Source: Neisseria arctica | Lineage (GTDB): Bacteria; Pseudomonadota; Gammaproteobacteria; Burkholderiales; Neisseriaceae | Length of the DNA: 64,000 bases | NCBI RefSeq assembly: GCF_022870905.1 | Contig: NZ_CP091510.1 | Coordinates: forward strand, 868,001-932,000 | Direction of reading: 5' to 3' | In this document: positions 22,348 through 30,957 of the stretch, piece by piece | Layout: the number at the start of each line of letters is the position of its first letter | Numbering within the stretch: position 1 is the stretch's first letter | Notes under the pieces: model-generated | What the model saw: the letters and a program-made list of their open reading frames with translations, nothing else | What the model was told of the DNA's origin: nothing | Database searches by the model: none | Program-made: the position numbers and the translations under genes

Positions 22348-22535
22348 AGTCTTGAATTTATTTAGCTTGTAAGTCAATCTTGGAATGGTAACTGTTCGGG
22401 CTTTATGCCGTCAAGCTTTGGTAATGTTAAATTTTTTTCTTGATAATATAGCAACTTGTTGTTTATGCTGAAAGGCTTCGGCTGTCTTAACTAGGTTTAG
22501 AGAACCGCAGGCCGGTATTGGTAACGGATATACGG

Positions 22536-23240
22536 ATGATGATGAACGGATTATCGGTTTGGTTGGCGGATACGCAGTTAGGGCGTTATAGCGTAAAAAA
22601 AGAAGAAGCTTTTTATGAGCGTGCGTTGGATGGCGTATATGGCGGTGTGCAGGTGCAGCTGGGGTTGCCGGATTGGCGTTTGTGGCCGGGAAAAGAAGTA
22701 TTGTATGTCGGACGTGATATATATATGAAATCCGAGGCAGCCGCTTTGGCCTGCCGGAGCGTAGATGTTTTGTTGATGCCGCATGTGTTGGAGAATTGTT
22801 CGGATCCTTCCCGGGCTTTGGCTGAAGCCTACCGCATATTGAAGCCTGAGGGTATGTTGGTGCTAACCGGGTTTAACCCGAATTCTTTATGGCGCTTCAG
22901 CCGTCTGTTTGATGGTAAGCGGTTACCGCAAAGAAGCAAATGTTTGCCTTTGCCCGTGTTGAAAAAGAAGGTGCGGGCGGTAGGTTTTTCGATTCAAAGC
23001 GGTAGTTTTATGGTTTATGTGCCTCCTTTTGAAAACAAAAGGTTGCTGGGTATCTGCCGATTTATGGAGGCGGCGGGCGACCGCTGGTGGCCGCATGGCG
23101 CAGCGGTTTACGGACTGGTTTTGGTGAAGCGTGTAGCCGGAGTCAAACCTTTACCCGAATATGAGTATAAAGCAGGTGTAAAAGGGGAAATGGCTTTAGG
23201 GTTGGCTAATGTTTCGTTGCCTGTAAAAATTTCCGAATGA
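22536..23240 (+). CDS. Class I SAM-dependent methyltransferase, YafS-like
   Basis: The protein is about 234 residues from the ATG at 22536. It has methyltransferase type 11 landmarks: VLLMPHVLENCSDPSRALAEAYRILKPEG and the following LTGFNPNSLW. Motif I is diverged (VLYVGRD instead of a glycine-rich loop). It resembles YafS-type proteins. The substrate is unknown. The start could instead be the TTG at 22518; ATG 22536 is the first of three consecutive ATG codons. It shares a divergent promoter region with mltD. Confidence 0.75.
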   Translation: MMMNGLSVWLADTQLGRYSVKKEEAFYERALDGVYGGVQVQLGLPDWRLWPGKEVLYVGRDIYMKSEAAALACRSVDVLLMPHVLENCSDPSRALAEAYRILKPEGMLVLTGFNPNSLWRFSRLFDGKRLPQRSKCLPLPVLKKKVRAVGFSIQSGSFMVYVPPFENKRLLGICRFMEAAGDRWWPHGAAVYGLVLVKRVAGVKPLPEYEYKAGVKGEMALGLANVSLPVKISE

Positions 23241-23318
23241 GCGTTACCAAATAAAATTTTTGCTTCCTTGTACTTTTATGAGGGAGATAGGTGCGGATAC
23301 TGGGTAGCGGAGGATATG

Positions 23319-24002
23319 ATGAAAAAATGTGTAGTCTTAAGCGGAGCAGGGATAAGTGCGGATAGTGGTTTGAAAACGTTTCGTGATGCGGGTGGTTTGT
23401 GGGAAGGGCACCGTGTAGAAGACGTGGCAACACCTGAGGCTTTTGCTAAAAATCCGCAATTGGTATTGGATTTTTATAACCAGCGCCGCCGGCAAGCGGC
23501 GGAGGCCTTGCCTAACGAAGGCCATTATGCACTTGTAGCCTTGGAAGAATATTTTGATGTTCGGATTATTACCCAAAATGTTGATGATTTACATGAGCGC
23601 GCAGGTAGCAGTAATGTGCTGCATTTACACGGGGAGCTGAATAAAATCCGCAGTACGCGTGATGAACACGATATTGTGGTATGGCAAGGGGATCAGTCCT
23701 TGGAAGATACGGATGCTGAAGGTTGTTTGATGCGCCCGCATATTGTTTGGTTTGGCGAGGAAGTGCCTATGTTTGAAAAAGCATTGGAAGAGGTGGCCGG
23801 TGCGGATATTCTGATTGTAGTAGGTACCTCTTTGCAAGTTTATCCGGCTGCATCATTACTGCAATATGCTCCGCCCCATGCGGATATTTATTTAGTGGAT
23901 CCGAACCCGAAACAGGTAGGTGCGAGGGTGGAGGTTATTGCTAAAACGGCTAAAGAAGGATTGCCGTCTTTGGTAGATTATCTTGTAAAACAGAGAATTT
24001 GA
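23319..24002 (+). CDS. cobB: NAD-dependent protein deacylase (sirtuin, class III-like)
   Basis: From ATG 23319 (GGAGGA at 23309-23314) the protein is 227 residues and begins with the NAD-binding GAGISADSGLKTFRDAGG segment. The catalytic His is H104 in LHLHGEL. Y53 and R56 in FYNQRRR match the YxxR pocket of desuccinylating or deacylating sirtuins. The zinc-binding Cys pairs usual between the two halves are absent; that stretch has only one cysteine. It removes acyl groups from lysines, possibly tuning acetyl-phosphate-driven acylation (pta is in this window). It ends 107 bases before the convergent narG stop. Confidence 0.88.
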   Translation: MKKCVVLSGAGISADSGLKTFRDAGGLWEGHRVEDVATPEAFAKNPQLVLDFYNQRRRQAAEALPNEGHYALVALEEYFDVRIITQNVDDLHERAGSSNVLHLHGELNKIRSTRDEHDIVVWQGDQSLEDTDAEGCLMRPHIVWFGEEVPMFEKALEEVAGADILIVVGTSLQVYPAASLLQYAPPHADIYLVDPNPKQVGARVEVIAKTAKEGLPSLVDYLVKQRI

Positions 24003-24055
24003 TCTGTTTTTAAATTATAAGATCGGGAAATTATTTGATTGTTTTATTGGATTTT

Positions 24056-24092
24056 AAAAGGCCGTCTGAAAATATTTTCAGACGGCCTTTTT
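24056..24092. terminator. DUS inverted-repeat terminator between cobB and narG
   Basis: AAAAGGCCGTCTGAAAAT pairs with ATTTTCAGACGGCCTTTT as a perfect stem. It lies 18 bases after the narG stop codon, so narG transcription should end here. Confidence 0.88.
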
Positions 24093-24109
24093 AGTAACGT
24101 ATGCACGGT

Positions 24110-27100
24110 TTATTTGGCAGGGGTATCCATCCAGTCCACACGGTTCATTTTACGGACGACTACCCATTCGTCGCGATTGGAACCTACCGTTCCGTAGTAG
24201 TTGAAACCGTAGGCCAATTGGGCGTAGCCGCCGATCATATGGGTAGGTTTCAATACGGCGCGGGTAACCGAATTATGGATGCCGCCGCGTTTGCCCGATA
24301 CTTCGGCTCCGGGTACGTTGACGATTTTTTCTTGTGCGTGGTACATCAGAATCATCGTCTCCGGTATGCGCTGGCTGACTACGGCACGGGCAGTGATGGT
24401 ACCGTTGGCGTTGAATATTTCTACCCAGTCGTTATCGGTAATACCTGCTTTTTTGGCATCGGCTTCGCTAATCCAAACGTTGGGGCCGCCGCGGAATAGG
24501 GTCAGCATCCGCAGGTTGTCGGAGTAGGTGCTGTGTATGCCCCATTTTTGGTGCGGGGTGAGGAAGTTCAGCGTGATTTCAGGGTTGCCGTTTTGGTGTT
24601 TGCCAAGCATTTTCTCCACGGTTTTGAAATTGACGGCCGGGCGGTATACGCACAAACTTTCGCCGAACGAACGCATCCACAAATGGTCTTGGTAGAATTG
24701 TTGGCGGCCGGTGAGAGTGCGCCACGGAATCAGCTCGTGTACGTTTGTGTAGCCTGCATTGTAGCTGACTTCCTCACTTTCGATGCCCGACCAGATGGGC
24801 GAGGAAATAATTTTACGCGGTTGGGCAACGACATCACGGAAGCGGATTTGGGTGTGTTCCGAAGATTCGGCAAGATGGCGGTGTTCGCGTCCGGTTGCTT
24901 TACCCAGTGCGTCCCATGCTTTCACGGCAACGTGGCCGTTGGTTTCGGGTGCGAGGGTCAGAATCATCTCGGCGGCATCGATGGCGGTATCGAGTTTGGG
25001 TTGTCCTTTGCCGACACCTTCTTCGCGTACGCCGTTGAGTTTGCGCAGCAGCTCGACTTCATGGTCGGTTTGCCAAGCCAGGCCTTTACCGTTGTTGTTT
25101 ATTTTTTCAAGCAATGGGCCGATAGAGGTGAATTTTTCGTAAATCTTACCGTAATCACGCTCCACTACCGTCATATTCGGCATGGTTTTGCCGGGAATCG
25201 GATCGCATTCGCCATGTTTCCAGTCTTTCGGATCGAAAGGCTGGCCCATTTCTTGAGGGCTGTCGTGCATCAGCGGGGTTAGTACGATATCTTTGCGTAC
25301 ACCGATGTAATCTTGAGCGATTTCGCTGAATTTTTTGGCGATGCCTTTATAAATTTCCCAGTCGGTTTTACTTTCCCATAACGGATTAACCGCTTCGGTC
25401 AACGGATGGATGAAGGGGTGCATGTCGGATGTATTCAAATCGTCTTTTTCATACCAAGTGGCGGTAGGTAAAACGATATCGCCATAAAGGCAGGTAGTCG
25501 ACATACGGAAATCCAATACCGTCAGCAAATCAAGTTTGCCTTCGGCGGCCGGACGCACGGTAATTTCAGACGGCGTGATACAGTCGGCTTCCTCGCTGAA
25601 TACGGCGTTTTGCGTGCCAAGCAGGTATTTCAGGAAATACTCGTGGCCTTTGGATGAGGAGCCGAGCAGGTTTGAACGCCATACAAACAGGTTGCGCGGG
25701 AAATTTTGCGGATTGTCAGGGTCGTTACAGGCCATGTCGAGGCTGCCTGATTTAAGACCATTAACGACATATTCGACAGGATTTTCTCCAGCGGCCGCGG
25801 CTTGGTCGGCGATATCGAGCGGGTTGGCCGACAGCTGGGGTGCCGAAGGCAGCCAGCCCATGCGTTCGGCTTTGGCGTTGTAATCGATCATCGACAGTTT
25901 GGCCATTTCGCCGTTGGCATTGGGGGCGAGGATTTCATCTACGCCGACTTTTTCATGACGCCATTGGCTGGTATGAGCATAGAAGAACGAAGTGCCGTTC
26001 ATTTGGCGTGGAGGACGGTGCCAGTCGAGGCCGAAGGCTAGCGGAGCCCAGCCGCTTTGCGGGCGCAATTTTTCCTGGCCGACATAATGACACCAGCCGC
26101 CGCCCGATTTGCCGATGGCGCCGCAAAGCATCAGCATATTGATGATGCCGCGGTAAGTCATATCCATGTGGTACCAGTGGTTGAGGCCGGCGCCGACGAT
26201 TACCATGCTGCGGCCTTCGGTATCGTGGGCATTTTGGGCAAACTCGCGCGCTACTTTGATGACCAGCTCCGGTTGTACGCCGGTATGGATTTGCTGCCAT
26301 GCAGGGGTATAAGGTTTGAGTTCGTCGTAAGAAGCGGCACAATTTTCATCGTTTAAGCCGCGCTCGATACCGTAGTTAGCGGCCATCAGGTCGAATACGG
26401 TAGCTGCGAGTACGGTTTCGCCGTTACCCAAAGTGATGCGTTTGGCGGGTACTTTACGGTAAAGCAATTCGTCTTTTTCAGAGGCGAAATAGGCAAAGCC
26501 CACTTTTACGACATCGTCGCTTTGGTTTTGCAGGCTCAATGCGGCGTGAAGTTCTTCGCCTGATGCGAGGGTTTCCAAGTTCCACTTACGGCTGCCGTCC
26601 CAACGGAAACCGATAGAGCCGTTAGGTGCTTTAAGGCTGTTTTGCCGTTCGTCCCAAACCAAGGTTTTCCATTCGGTGTTGTCGGTTTCGCCGAGTGAGC
26701 CGTCAATGTCTGAAGCCCGCAGGAAATATTCGGGTATATAACCGTTACCGTTTTCTTTCAGGCGAACCAGCATCGGCATATCGGTATAGCGGCGGATATA
26801 GTCGGTAAAGTAGGGCGAGGGATTTTCAATGTGGAATTCTTTCATAATCACATGACCCATCGCCATCGCCAAGGCCGCATCGGTACCTTGTTTGGGAGCC
26901 AGCCAGATGTCGCCGAATTTGGCCATTTCGCCGAAGTCGGACGATACGGCAACGGTTTTGGTGCCTTTGTAGCGTACTTCGGTATAGAAGTGGGCGTCGG
27001 GAGTACGCGTCATCGGTACGTTCGAACCCCATACCATTAGATAGTTTGAGTTGTACCAGTCGGCCGATTCGGCTACGTCGGTTTGTTCGCCCCAGATTTG

Positions 27101-27784
27101 CGGGCTGGCAGGCGGAAGGTCGCAATACCAGTCGTAGAAGGAAAGCGGCACACCACCCAGCAGGCTGAGGTAGCGCGAACCGGATGCATAGCTCACCATC
27201 GACATGGCAGGAATGGGGGAGAAGCCGATAACGCGGTCCGGACCGTAGTTTTTCACGGTATAGGCGTTGGCGGCGGCAATGATTTCGTTAGCCTCTTCCC
27301 AGCCGGCACGGACGAATCCGCCCAAGCCGCGGCGGGTTTTATAGGCTTTGGCACGGGTTTCATCTTCAACGATATAAGCCCATGCTTCGGTAGGTGACAT
27401 GGTTTTACGGGCTTTACGCCACATTTCGGCCAATACGCCGCGTATCATCGGGAATTTCACCCGTTGGGCGGAATATACATACCAACTGTATGATGCGCCG
27501 CGCGGGCAGCCGCGCGGTTCGTGGTTGGGTAAGTCGGGGCGTGTACGCGGATAATCGGTGGCTTGTACTTCCCAAGTGATCAGGCCGTTTTTCACGTAGA
27601 TTTTCCAGCTGCAAGAGCCGGTACAGTTCACGCCGTGGGTGGAGCGTACTTCTTTATCGTGCGCCCAGCGGTTGCGGTAGGCGTTTTCCCACTTGCGGTC
27701 TTCGAGCGTAACCGCGCCGTGGCCGTTGGCAAAGGTTTCGTGTGCTTTGCCGAGGAATTTTAGTCTGTCTAAAAAGTGGCTCAT
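24110..27784 (-). CDS. narG: Respiratory nitrate reductase alpha subunit, orphan
   Basis: The 1224-residue protein is full length. The N-terminal FS0 iron-sulfur ligands H50, C54, C58 and C93 are intact (HGVNCTGSCSW, RGCPRG). So is the Mo ligand region WYCDLPPASPQIWGEQTD, with D222. Mo-bis-MGD domains and the C-terminal molybdopterin-binding domain follow. NarG reduces nitrate to nitrite on the cytoplasmic face and normally takes electrons through NarH and NarI. No narH, narJ, narI or narK is present on either side. A terminator follows 18 bases after the stop. AAGGAA lies 8 bases before the ATG. A DUS is in frame at 25564-25575. Confidence 0.95.
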   Translation of the reverse strand: MSHFLDRLKFLGKAHETFANGHGAVTLEDRKWENAYRNRWAHDKEVRSTHGVNCTGSCSWKIYVKNGLITWEVQATDYPRTRPDLPNHEPRGCPRGASYSWYVYSAQRVKFPMIRGVLAEMWRKARKTMSPTEAWAYIVEDETRAKAYKTRRGLGGFVRAGWEEANEIIAAANAYTVKNYGPDRVIGFSPIPAMSMVSYASGSRYLSLLGGVPLSFYDWYCDLPPASPQIWGEQTDVAESADWYNSNYLMVWGSNVPMTRTPDAHFYTEVRYKGTKTVAVSSDFGEMAKFGDIWLAPKQGTDAALAMAMGHVIMKEFHIENPSPYFTDYIRRYTDMPMLVRLKENGNGYIPEYFLRASDIDGSLGETDNTEWKTLVWDERQNSLKAPNGSIGFRWDGSRKWNLETLASGEELHAALSLQNQSDDVVKVGFAYFASEKDELLYRKVPAKRITLGNGETVLAATVFDLMAANYGIERGLNDENCAASYDELKPYTPAWQQIHTGVQPELVIKVAREFAQNAHDTEGRSMVIVGAGLNHWYHMDMTYRGIINMLMLCGAIGKSGGGWCHYVGQEKLRPQSGWAPLAFGLDWHRPPRQMNGTSFFYAHTSQWRHEKVGVDEILAPNANGEMAKLSMIDYNAKAERMGWLPSAPQLSANPLDIADQAAAAGENPVEYVVNGLKSGSLDMACNDPDNPQNFPRNLFVWRSNLLGSSSKGHEYFLKYLLGTQNAVFSEEADCITPSEITVRPAAEGKLDLLTVLDFRMSTTCLYGDIVLPTATWYEKDDLNTSDMHPFIHPLTEAVNPLWESKTDWEIYKGIAKKFSEIAQDYIGVRKDIVLTPLMHDSPQEMGQPFDPKDWKHGECDPIPGKTMPNMTVVERDYGKIYEKFTSIGPLLEKINNNGKGLAWQTDHEVELLRKLNGVREEGVGKGQPKLDTAIDAAEMILTLAPETNGHVAVKAWDALGKATGREHRHLAESSEHTQIRFRDVVAQPRKIISSPIWSGIESEEVSYNAGYTNVHELIPWRTLTGRQQFYQDHLWMRSFGESLCVYRPAVNFKTVEKMLGKHQNGNPEITLNFLTPHQKWGIHSTYSDNLRMLTLFRGGPNVWISEADAKKAGITDNDWVEIFNANGTITARAVVSQRIPETMILMYHAQEKIVNVPGAEVSGKRGGIHNSVTRAVLKPTHMIGGYAQLAYGFNYYGTVGSNRDEWVVVRKMNRVDWMDTPAK

Positions 27785-28221
27785 GGAAGTATTCCTTGCT
27801 GATGCGCTCTTAAACGGCTGTGCCGTCTGAAAGCTGTTCTCAAATCAAAACCGATTTCTATGCCGTGTAATATAAAATAGCGGGGTGGTAAAAAATATGC
27901 CCCGAAAGGGCGTGCACGTGCGGCATTGGCATAGGGTGGGTACTACCGTAAAGATTAGGCGTCCTACTACTTTCGGCTTAATGATCGGAGAAGGCACTCA
28001 TGCCGCCTGAAAACAAATGTGCCTAACTAAGCAAGCGTAATGACGGCGGCTGGATTTTTTTGGAAATTTGTTATTTGGAGTATATGGTTAAGTGAAATGC
28101 CGTCTGAAAAATTTCAGACGGCATCTTTTAAATATGGAAGTAACCGGTAAGATTTATAGTGTGTATCAGCTTGTTTAGATGTGTTTTTATTTTCCTGTGA
28201 TGGCTCTTGGATTACCGTGTT
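27785..28221. other. Non-coding stretch upstream of narG
   Basis: No gene is seen. There is an ATG-less DUS (GCCGTCTGAA near 27822), a mutated copy (GCCGCCTGAA near 28003) and a DUS hairpin (28097-28128). I looked for an FNR-type TTGAT-N4-ATCAA site for narG and found none. Confidence 0.6.
28097..28128 (-). terminator. DUS hairpin downstream of the PhzF remnant
   Basis: ATGCCGTCTGAAA (28097-28109) pairs with TTTCAGACGGCAT (28112-28124), and a TCTTTT run follows. It insulates narG from genes upstream. Confidence 0.75.
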
Positions 28222-28404
28222 TCAGACGGCCTTTGTTTGTTCGGGTAAGTAAAAATCACCGCTGCCTACTTTGATTGCTTCATCCCTGACAGTAATCCGG
28301 TTTTCCCCGTTTACCCGGAGTGACAAACGGTTGGGGCGGCTCATATGGTCGCCTTGGAAAATAGTATGGCTGATGGGAGTCCGTTGGAAAAACGCATAAT
28401 TTCG
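28222..28404 (-). pseudogene. C-terminal remnant of a PhzF-family isomerase gene
   Basis: The minus-strand frame reads a coherent tail of about 55 residues with HTIFQGDHMSRPNRLSLRV, then GENRITV, then IKVGSGDFYLP. This resembles the end of PhzF/YddE-family proteins (QG..MGRPS/G..., then the terminal beta strands). Nothing upstream supplies the other 200 or more residues. The frame runs directly into the stop of the glycosyltransferase gene, with no start codon of its own apart from an internal ATG. The stop TGA falls within a DUS (TTCAGACGGCCT near 28222). I read it as a gene truncated by rearrangement. The family call rests on pattern alone. Confidence 0.5.
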
Positions 28405-28413
28405 AAGGCGTGA

Positions 28414-29214
28414 TCAGCCGCGTGAAGGGAACAAAGGCATAATACCGGTTTGTTGCGGCAAGCTGTTGCGGATACTGTTTAGGCGGCTGCAGATACGTTG
28501 AGTAACTGCTTCGGCCGCTGCCAAATCGTCATTTGTGATCTCGCTATGGCTGCGGTTGAATAATGCGGTATCAAGCAAACGTTCGGCGTGCATGCCCTTA
28601 CGGCAATAGTGTAAAACTCCCGGTTCGTTTTCACCAAATAAAGTGCCGACTACACTGCTGCGGGTTAATGCGATACCCAATGCCGCATCTTCGCCTCCGA
28701 AACGTTTGAAGATTTCGTCTTGGGGAAAACCGCCACAGGCCAGAAGGGCATTCTTACGGAAAACGGTGTTGCCGCCTACGGTCATTTCCAGCCGCTGCCA
28801 TGCTGAAGGCAAACCACAGTGTCGGAGATAGCGTTCCGGCAAGCCGACAGGTTTGAGTTTCAAACGAACCAAGCTGAGTTCGGCATATTGGGTAAGGGCG
28901 ATAAGGGCGGCTTCGAGCGCACCGGCTTCATAGGCATCGTCGGCATCAAGAAAAGCAAGATAGTCTGCATCGCTTTGCAACATCCCCCAATTGCGCGCCC
29001 GCGATACGCCGCCGTTATCAGGCAGGAACGAAGGTTTGATACGAGGATGGGCAGAGGCCAATTGGCGGATAATATCGCGGCTGGTGTCGGTAGAGGCATC
29101 GTCTATCAGCCAAACATAACGGACTTGTGTTTGAGCTAAGGCGCTTTCGGCGGCACGGGTTATGGTAGAGGCAGCGTTATAACAGGGAATAATGACATCA
29201 AGAAATGTGTTCAT
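28414..29214 (-). CDS. Family 2 glycosyltransferase
   Basis: The 266-residue protein starts MNTFLDVIIPCYNA, the classical GT-A opening. It has WLIDDASTD and the DADDAYEAGA metal-binding DxD motif. A later region with FKRFGGEDAALGIAL fits the acceptor-side ED motif. No membrane helix is evident. It transfers a sugar from a nucleotide sugar, probably to a surface glycan, but substrate and pathway are unknown. It has no glycan neighbours. Its stop codon lies next to the decayed PhzF segment in the same frame, so its right-hand context may have been rearranged. Confidence 0.82.
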   Translation of the reverse strand: MNTFLDVIIPCYNAASTITRAAESALAQTQVRYVWLIDDASTDTSRDIIRQLASAHPRIKPSFLPDNGGVSRARNWGMLQSDADYLAFLDADDAYEAGALEAALIALTQYAELSLVRLKLKPVGLPERYLRHCGLPSAWQRLEMTVGGNTVFRKNALLACGGFPQDEIFKRFGGEDAALGIALTRSSVVGTLFGENEPGVLHYCRKGMHAERLLDTALFNRSHSEITNDDLAAAEAVTQRICSRLNSIRNSLPQQTGIMPLFPSRG

Positions 29215-29349
29215 TGCAATATTATCCGCGGGATGATAGGTATGGGTAATGTTGTAATATTTTTTGTATTTTTATACTTTTTATGCGGACTAAGGAAGTA
29301 ATTTTATCGATACTTGTAGTCATTTAAGTAATTAATTTTTATCTGTTAT

Positions 29350-29388
29350 TAAAATGCCGTCTGAAAATTATTCAGACGGCATTATTTG
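29350..29388 (-). terminator. DUS inverted-repeat terminator after rbsK
   Basis: ATGCCGTCTGAA (29354-29365) pairs with TTCAGACGGCAT (29371-29382) around a 5-base loop, with A/T-rich flanks. It lies 42 bases past the rbsK stop. Confidence 0.8.
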
Positions 29389-29429
29389 GGTGTTTCATTC
29401 TTAAAAACAGAATGAAAAAACTCTGAGTT

Positions 29430-30338
29430 TTATTGTGATTGCTTGGCTAAAAAGTCGTTCAATTCGACTGCTGTCGGCATACCGCTTTGGGCTCCTGCTT
29501 TGGTAACGGAGAGTGCGGCGGCGGCACAGGCATATTTCACTGCTTTGGCCAAATCGTGTTGCCAAAATACCGCCAGTGCGCCGTTAAATGTATCGCCCGC
29601 ACCGGTAGTGTCAACAGGAGTAACGCAGTAGGTCGCTTGGCTGCGGATTTCACGGTTTTCATCCACATACATAGCGCCTTCGCTGCCGCGTGTCATGATA
29701 ACGGGGCAAGGTGTTTGGCTGATTAATGTTTCTGCAGCAGTATTTTCAGGCAAACCGAGGCTGATTGCGAGTTCGTAGGCATTGGGCGTTAGCGCGGTGA
29801 CCAGTTGTAGCAATTCTTGCGGCAGTTTTTGTGCGGGTGCAGGATTGAGGATAAAGGGTTTGCCGTGCTTGGCCGCAAGTTTGGCGGTGGCAAGCACGCA
29901 GTCGGCGGGTATTTCCAATTGGCTCATCACAACATCGGCAGCGGCGATACGGTGCTCATTGGCTTCGATATCGGCCGGTGTCAGGCAAAAGTTGGCACCA
30001 GAGATGACAATAATATGGTTGTCGTTTTCTGCAACTGTAATGTTGGCCAGACCGCTGGATTGTCCGGTAACGGTTTTAACACCTTCGGTATTAACGCCTT
30101 CTTTACGCAGGTTGGCCAAAAGCTCTTGGCCGAAACTGTCGTCGCCGACAGCACCGATCAGATCGACTTGAGCACCTAAACGGGCAGCCGCTACGGCTTG
30201 ATTGGCACCTTTGCCGCCCATAAATTGATTGAAGCCCTCACCCAGTAGCGTTTCTCCTACCGTTGGAAATCGGGAAGAGCGGGTAACGAGATCCATATTG
30301 ATGCTGCCGACAACAGTGATTTTGCAAGATGTAGTCAT
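29430..30338 (-). CDS. rbsK: Ribokinase (PfkB family)
   Basis: The 302-residue protein has the N-terminal substrate motif GGKGANQAVAAARLG and the C-terminal anion-hole and catalytic-base motif DTTGAGDTFNGAL. It phosphorylates ribose to ribose 5-phosphate. No ribose transporter or rbs regulator is in the window, so it may serve nucleoside salvage. A related sugar is possible, but the motifs fit RbsK well. Confidence 0.85.
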   Translation of the reverse strand: MTTSCKITVVGSINMDLVTRSSRFPTVGETLLGEGFNQFMGGKGANQAVAAARLGAQVDLIGAVGDDSFGQELLANLRKEGVNTEGVKTVTGQSSGLANITVAENDNHIIVISGANFCLTPADIEANEHRIAAADVVMSQLEIPADCVLATAKLAAKHGKPFILNPAPAQKLPQELLQLVTALTPNAYELAISLGLPENTAAETLISQTPCPVIMTRGSEGAMYVDENREIRSQATYCVTPVDTTGAGDTFNGALAVFWQHDLAKAVKYACAAAALSVTKAGAQSGMPTAVELNDFLAKQSQ

Positions 30339-30456
30339 TGTTTGTTCCGTGTTGAGATTAGAATTGGAGTTTTATTGCGGAGAGCCGCTGATTGTTAGTA
30401 ATCAATTTGCTAACCCATTATGCTCTTTGCGATGGTAGCGGAGAATATAAAATATT

Positions 30457-30542
30457 ATGCCGTCTGAAAAAATTCTTATCAGGCGGAAACCGAATATCTG
30501 CATATTTAAAATCGGGTTTCCGTCTTGTTTTTCAGACGGCAT
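30457..30542 (-). terminator. Nested hairpin: DUS arms enclosing a second inverted repeat
   Basis: The outer arms are ATGCCGTCTGAAAAA (from 30457) and TTTTTCAGACGGCAT (to 30542), about 56 bases apart. Inside, CGGAAACCGA (30484-30493) pairs with TCGGGTTTCCG (near 30512-30522) with one bulge. It lies just after the small acetyltransferase gene. Confidence 0.65.
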
Positions 30543-30560
30543 TAAGTAATGTTGCTTCCG

Positions 30561-30821
30561 TTATCGGCCTAAGCGGGCAATTACTTGCTCGGCATAGTCG
30601 CAGCTGGCACTGATGCCGACTCCAAGTTTGTCGGCCTCTTTAATGACGCTGCTTACCAAAAAATGCGCTAAGCCTTGACCGCGGTATTGGGGGGCTATGC
30701 GTGTTTCGGTGATATTCCAACTGTTACCGATCAGTCGGTATTCAAGGTAGCCGATTTCTTCGCCGTCTTCTTTGGAGAGAGTAAAACGGTTGTTGTCCGG
30801 ATGATGCTGGATATTGTTCAT
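30561..30821 (-). CDS. Small GNAT-family N-acetyltransferase (YjdJ/Gtn type)
   Basis: The 86-residue protein is a compact GCN5-related fold with the acetyl-CoA loop RGQGLAHFLV and a C-terminal CDYAEQVIAR segment typical of the minimal YjdJ-like family. These cytoplasmic proteins are common, but their acceptors are unknown. It stands alone between rbsK and parE with its own downstream hairpin. Confidence 0.75.
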   Translation of the reverse strand: MNNIQHHPDNNRFTLSKEDGEEIGYLEYRLIGNSWNITETRIAPQYRGQGLAHFLVSSVIKEADKLGVGISASCDYAEQVIARLGR

Positions 30822-30957
30822 CGCAAACGCTCCTTCTTCGGGTTGAAATACGGTTGTTTGTTACCGGATACAGTATAGGCCGTCTGAAACAATCGGGCAA
30901 TTCAATCAGCATTGCGGGCCGATTCCGCCGGGCAGGTTGTTTGTAATCTGCCGGAAT

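Noticed and set aside
24533..25282. 249-codon open frame antisense to narG
   Set aside because: It lies wholly within narG on the opposite strand, has no recognisable domain or ribosome site, and reflects the codon bias of narG.
24110..27784. narG as a pseudogene
   Set aside because: The frame is open at full length with all visible metal-ligand residues, so there is no sequence sign of decay despite the missing partners.
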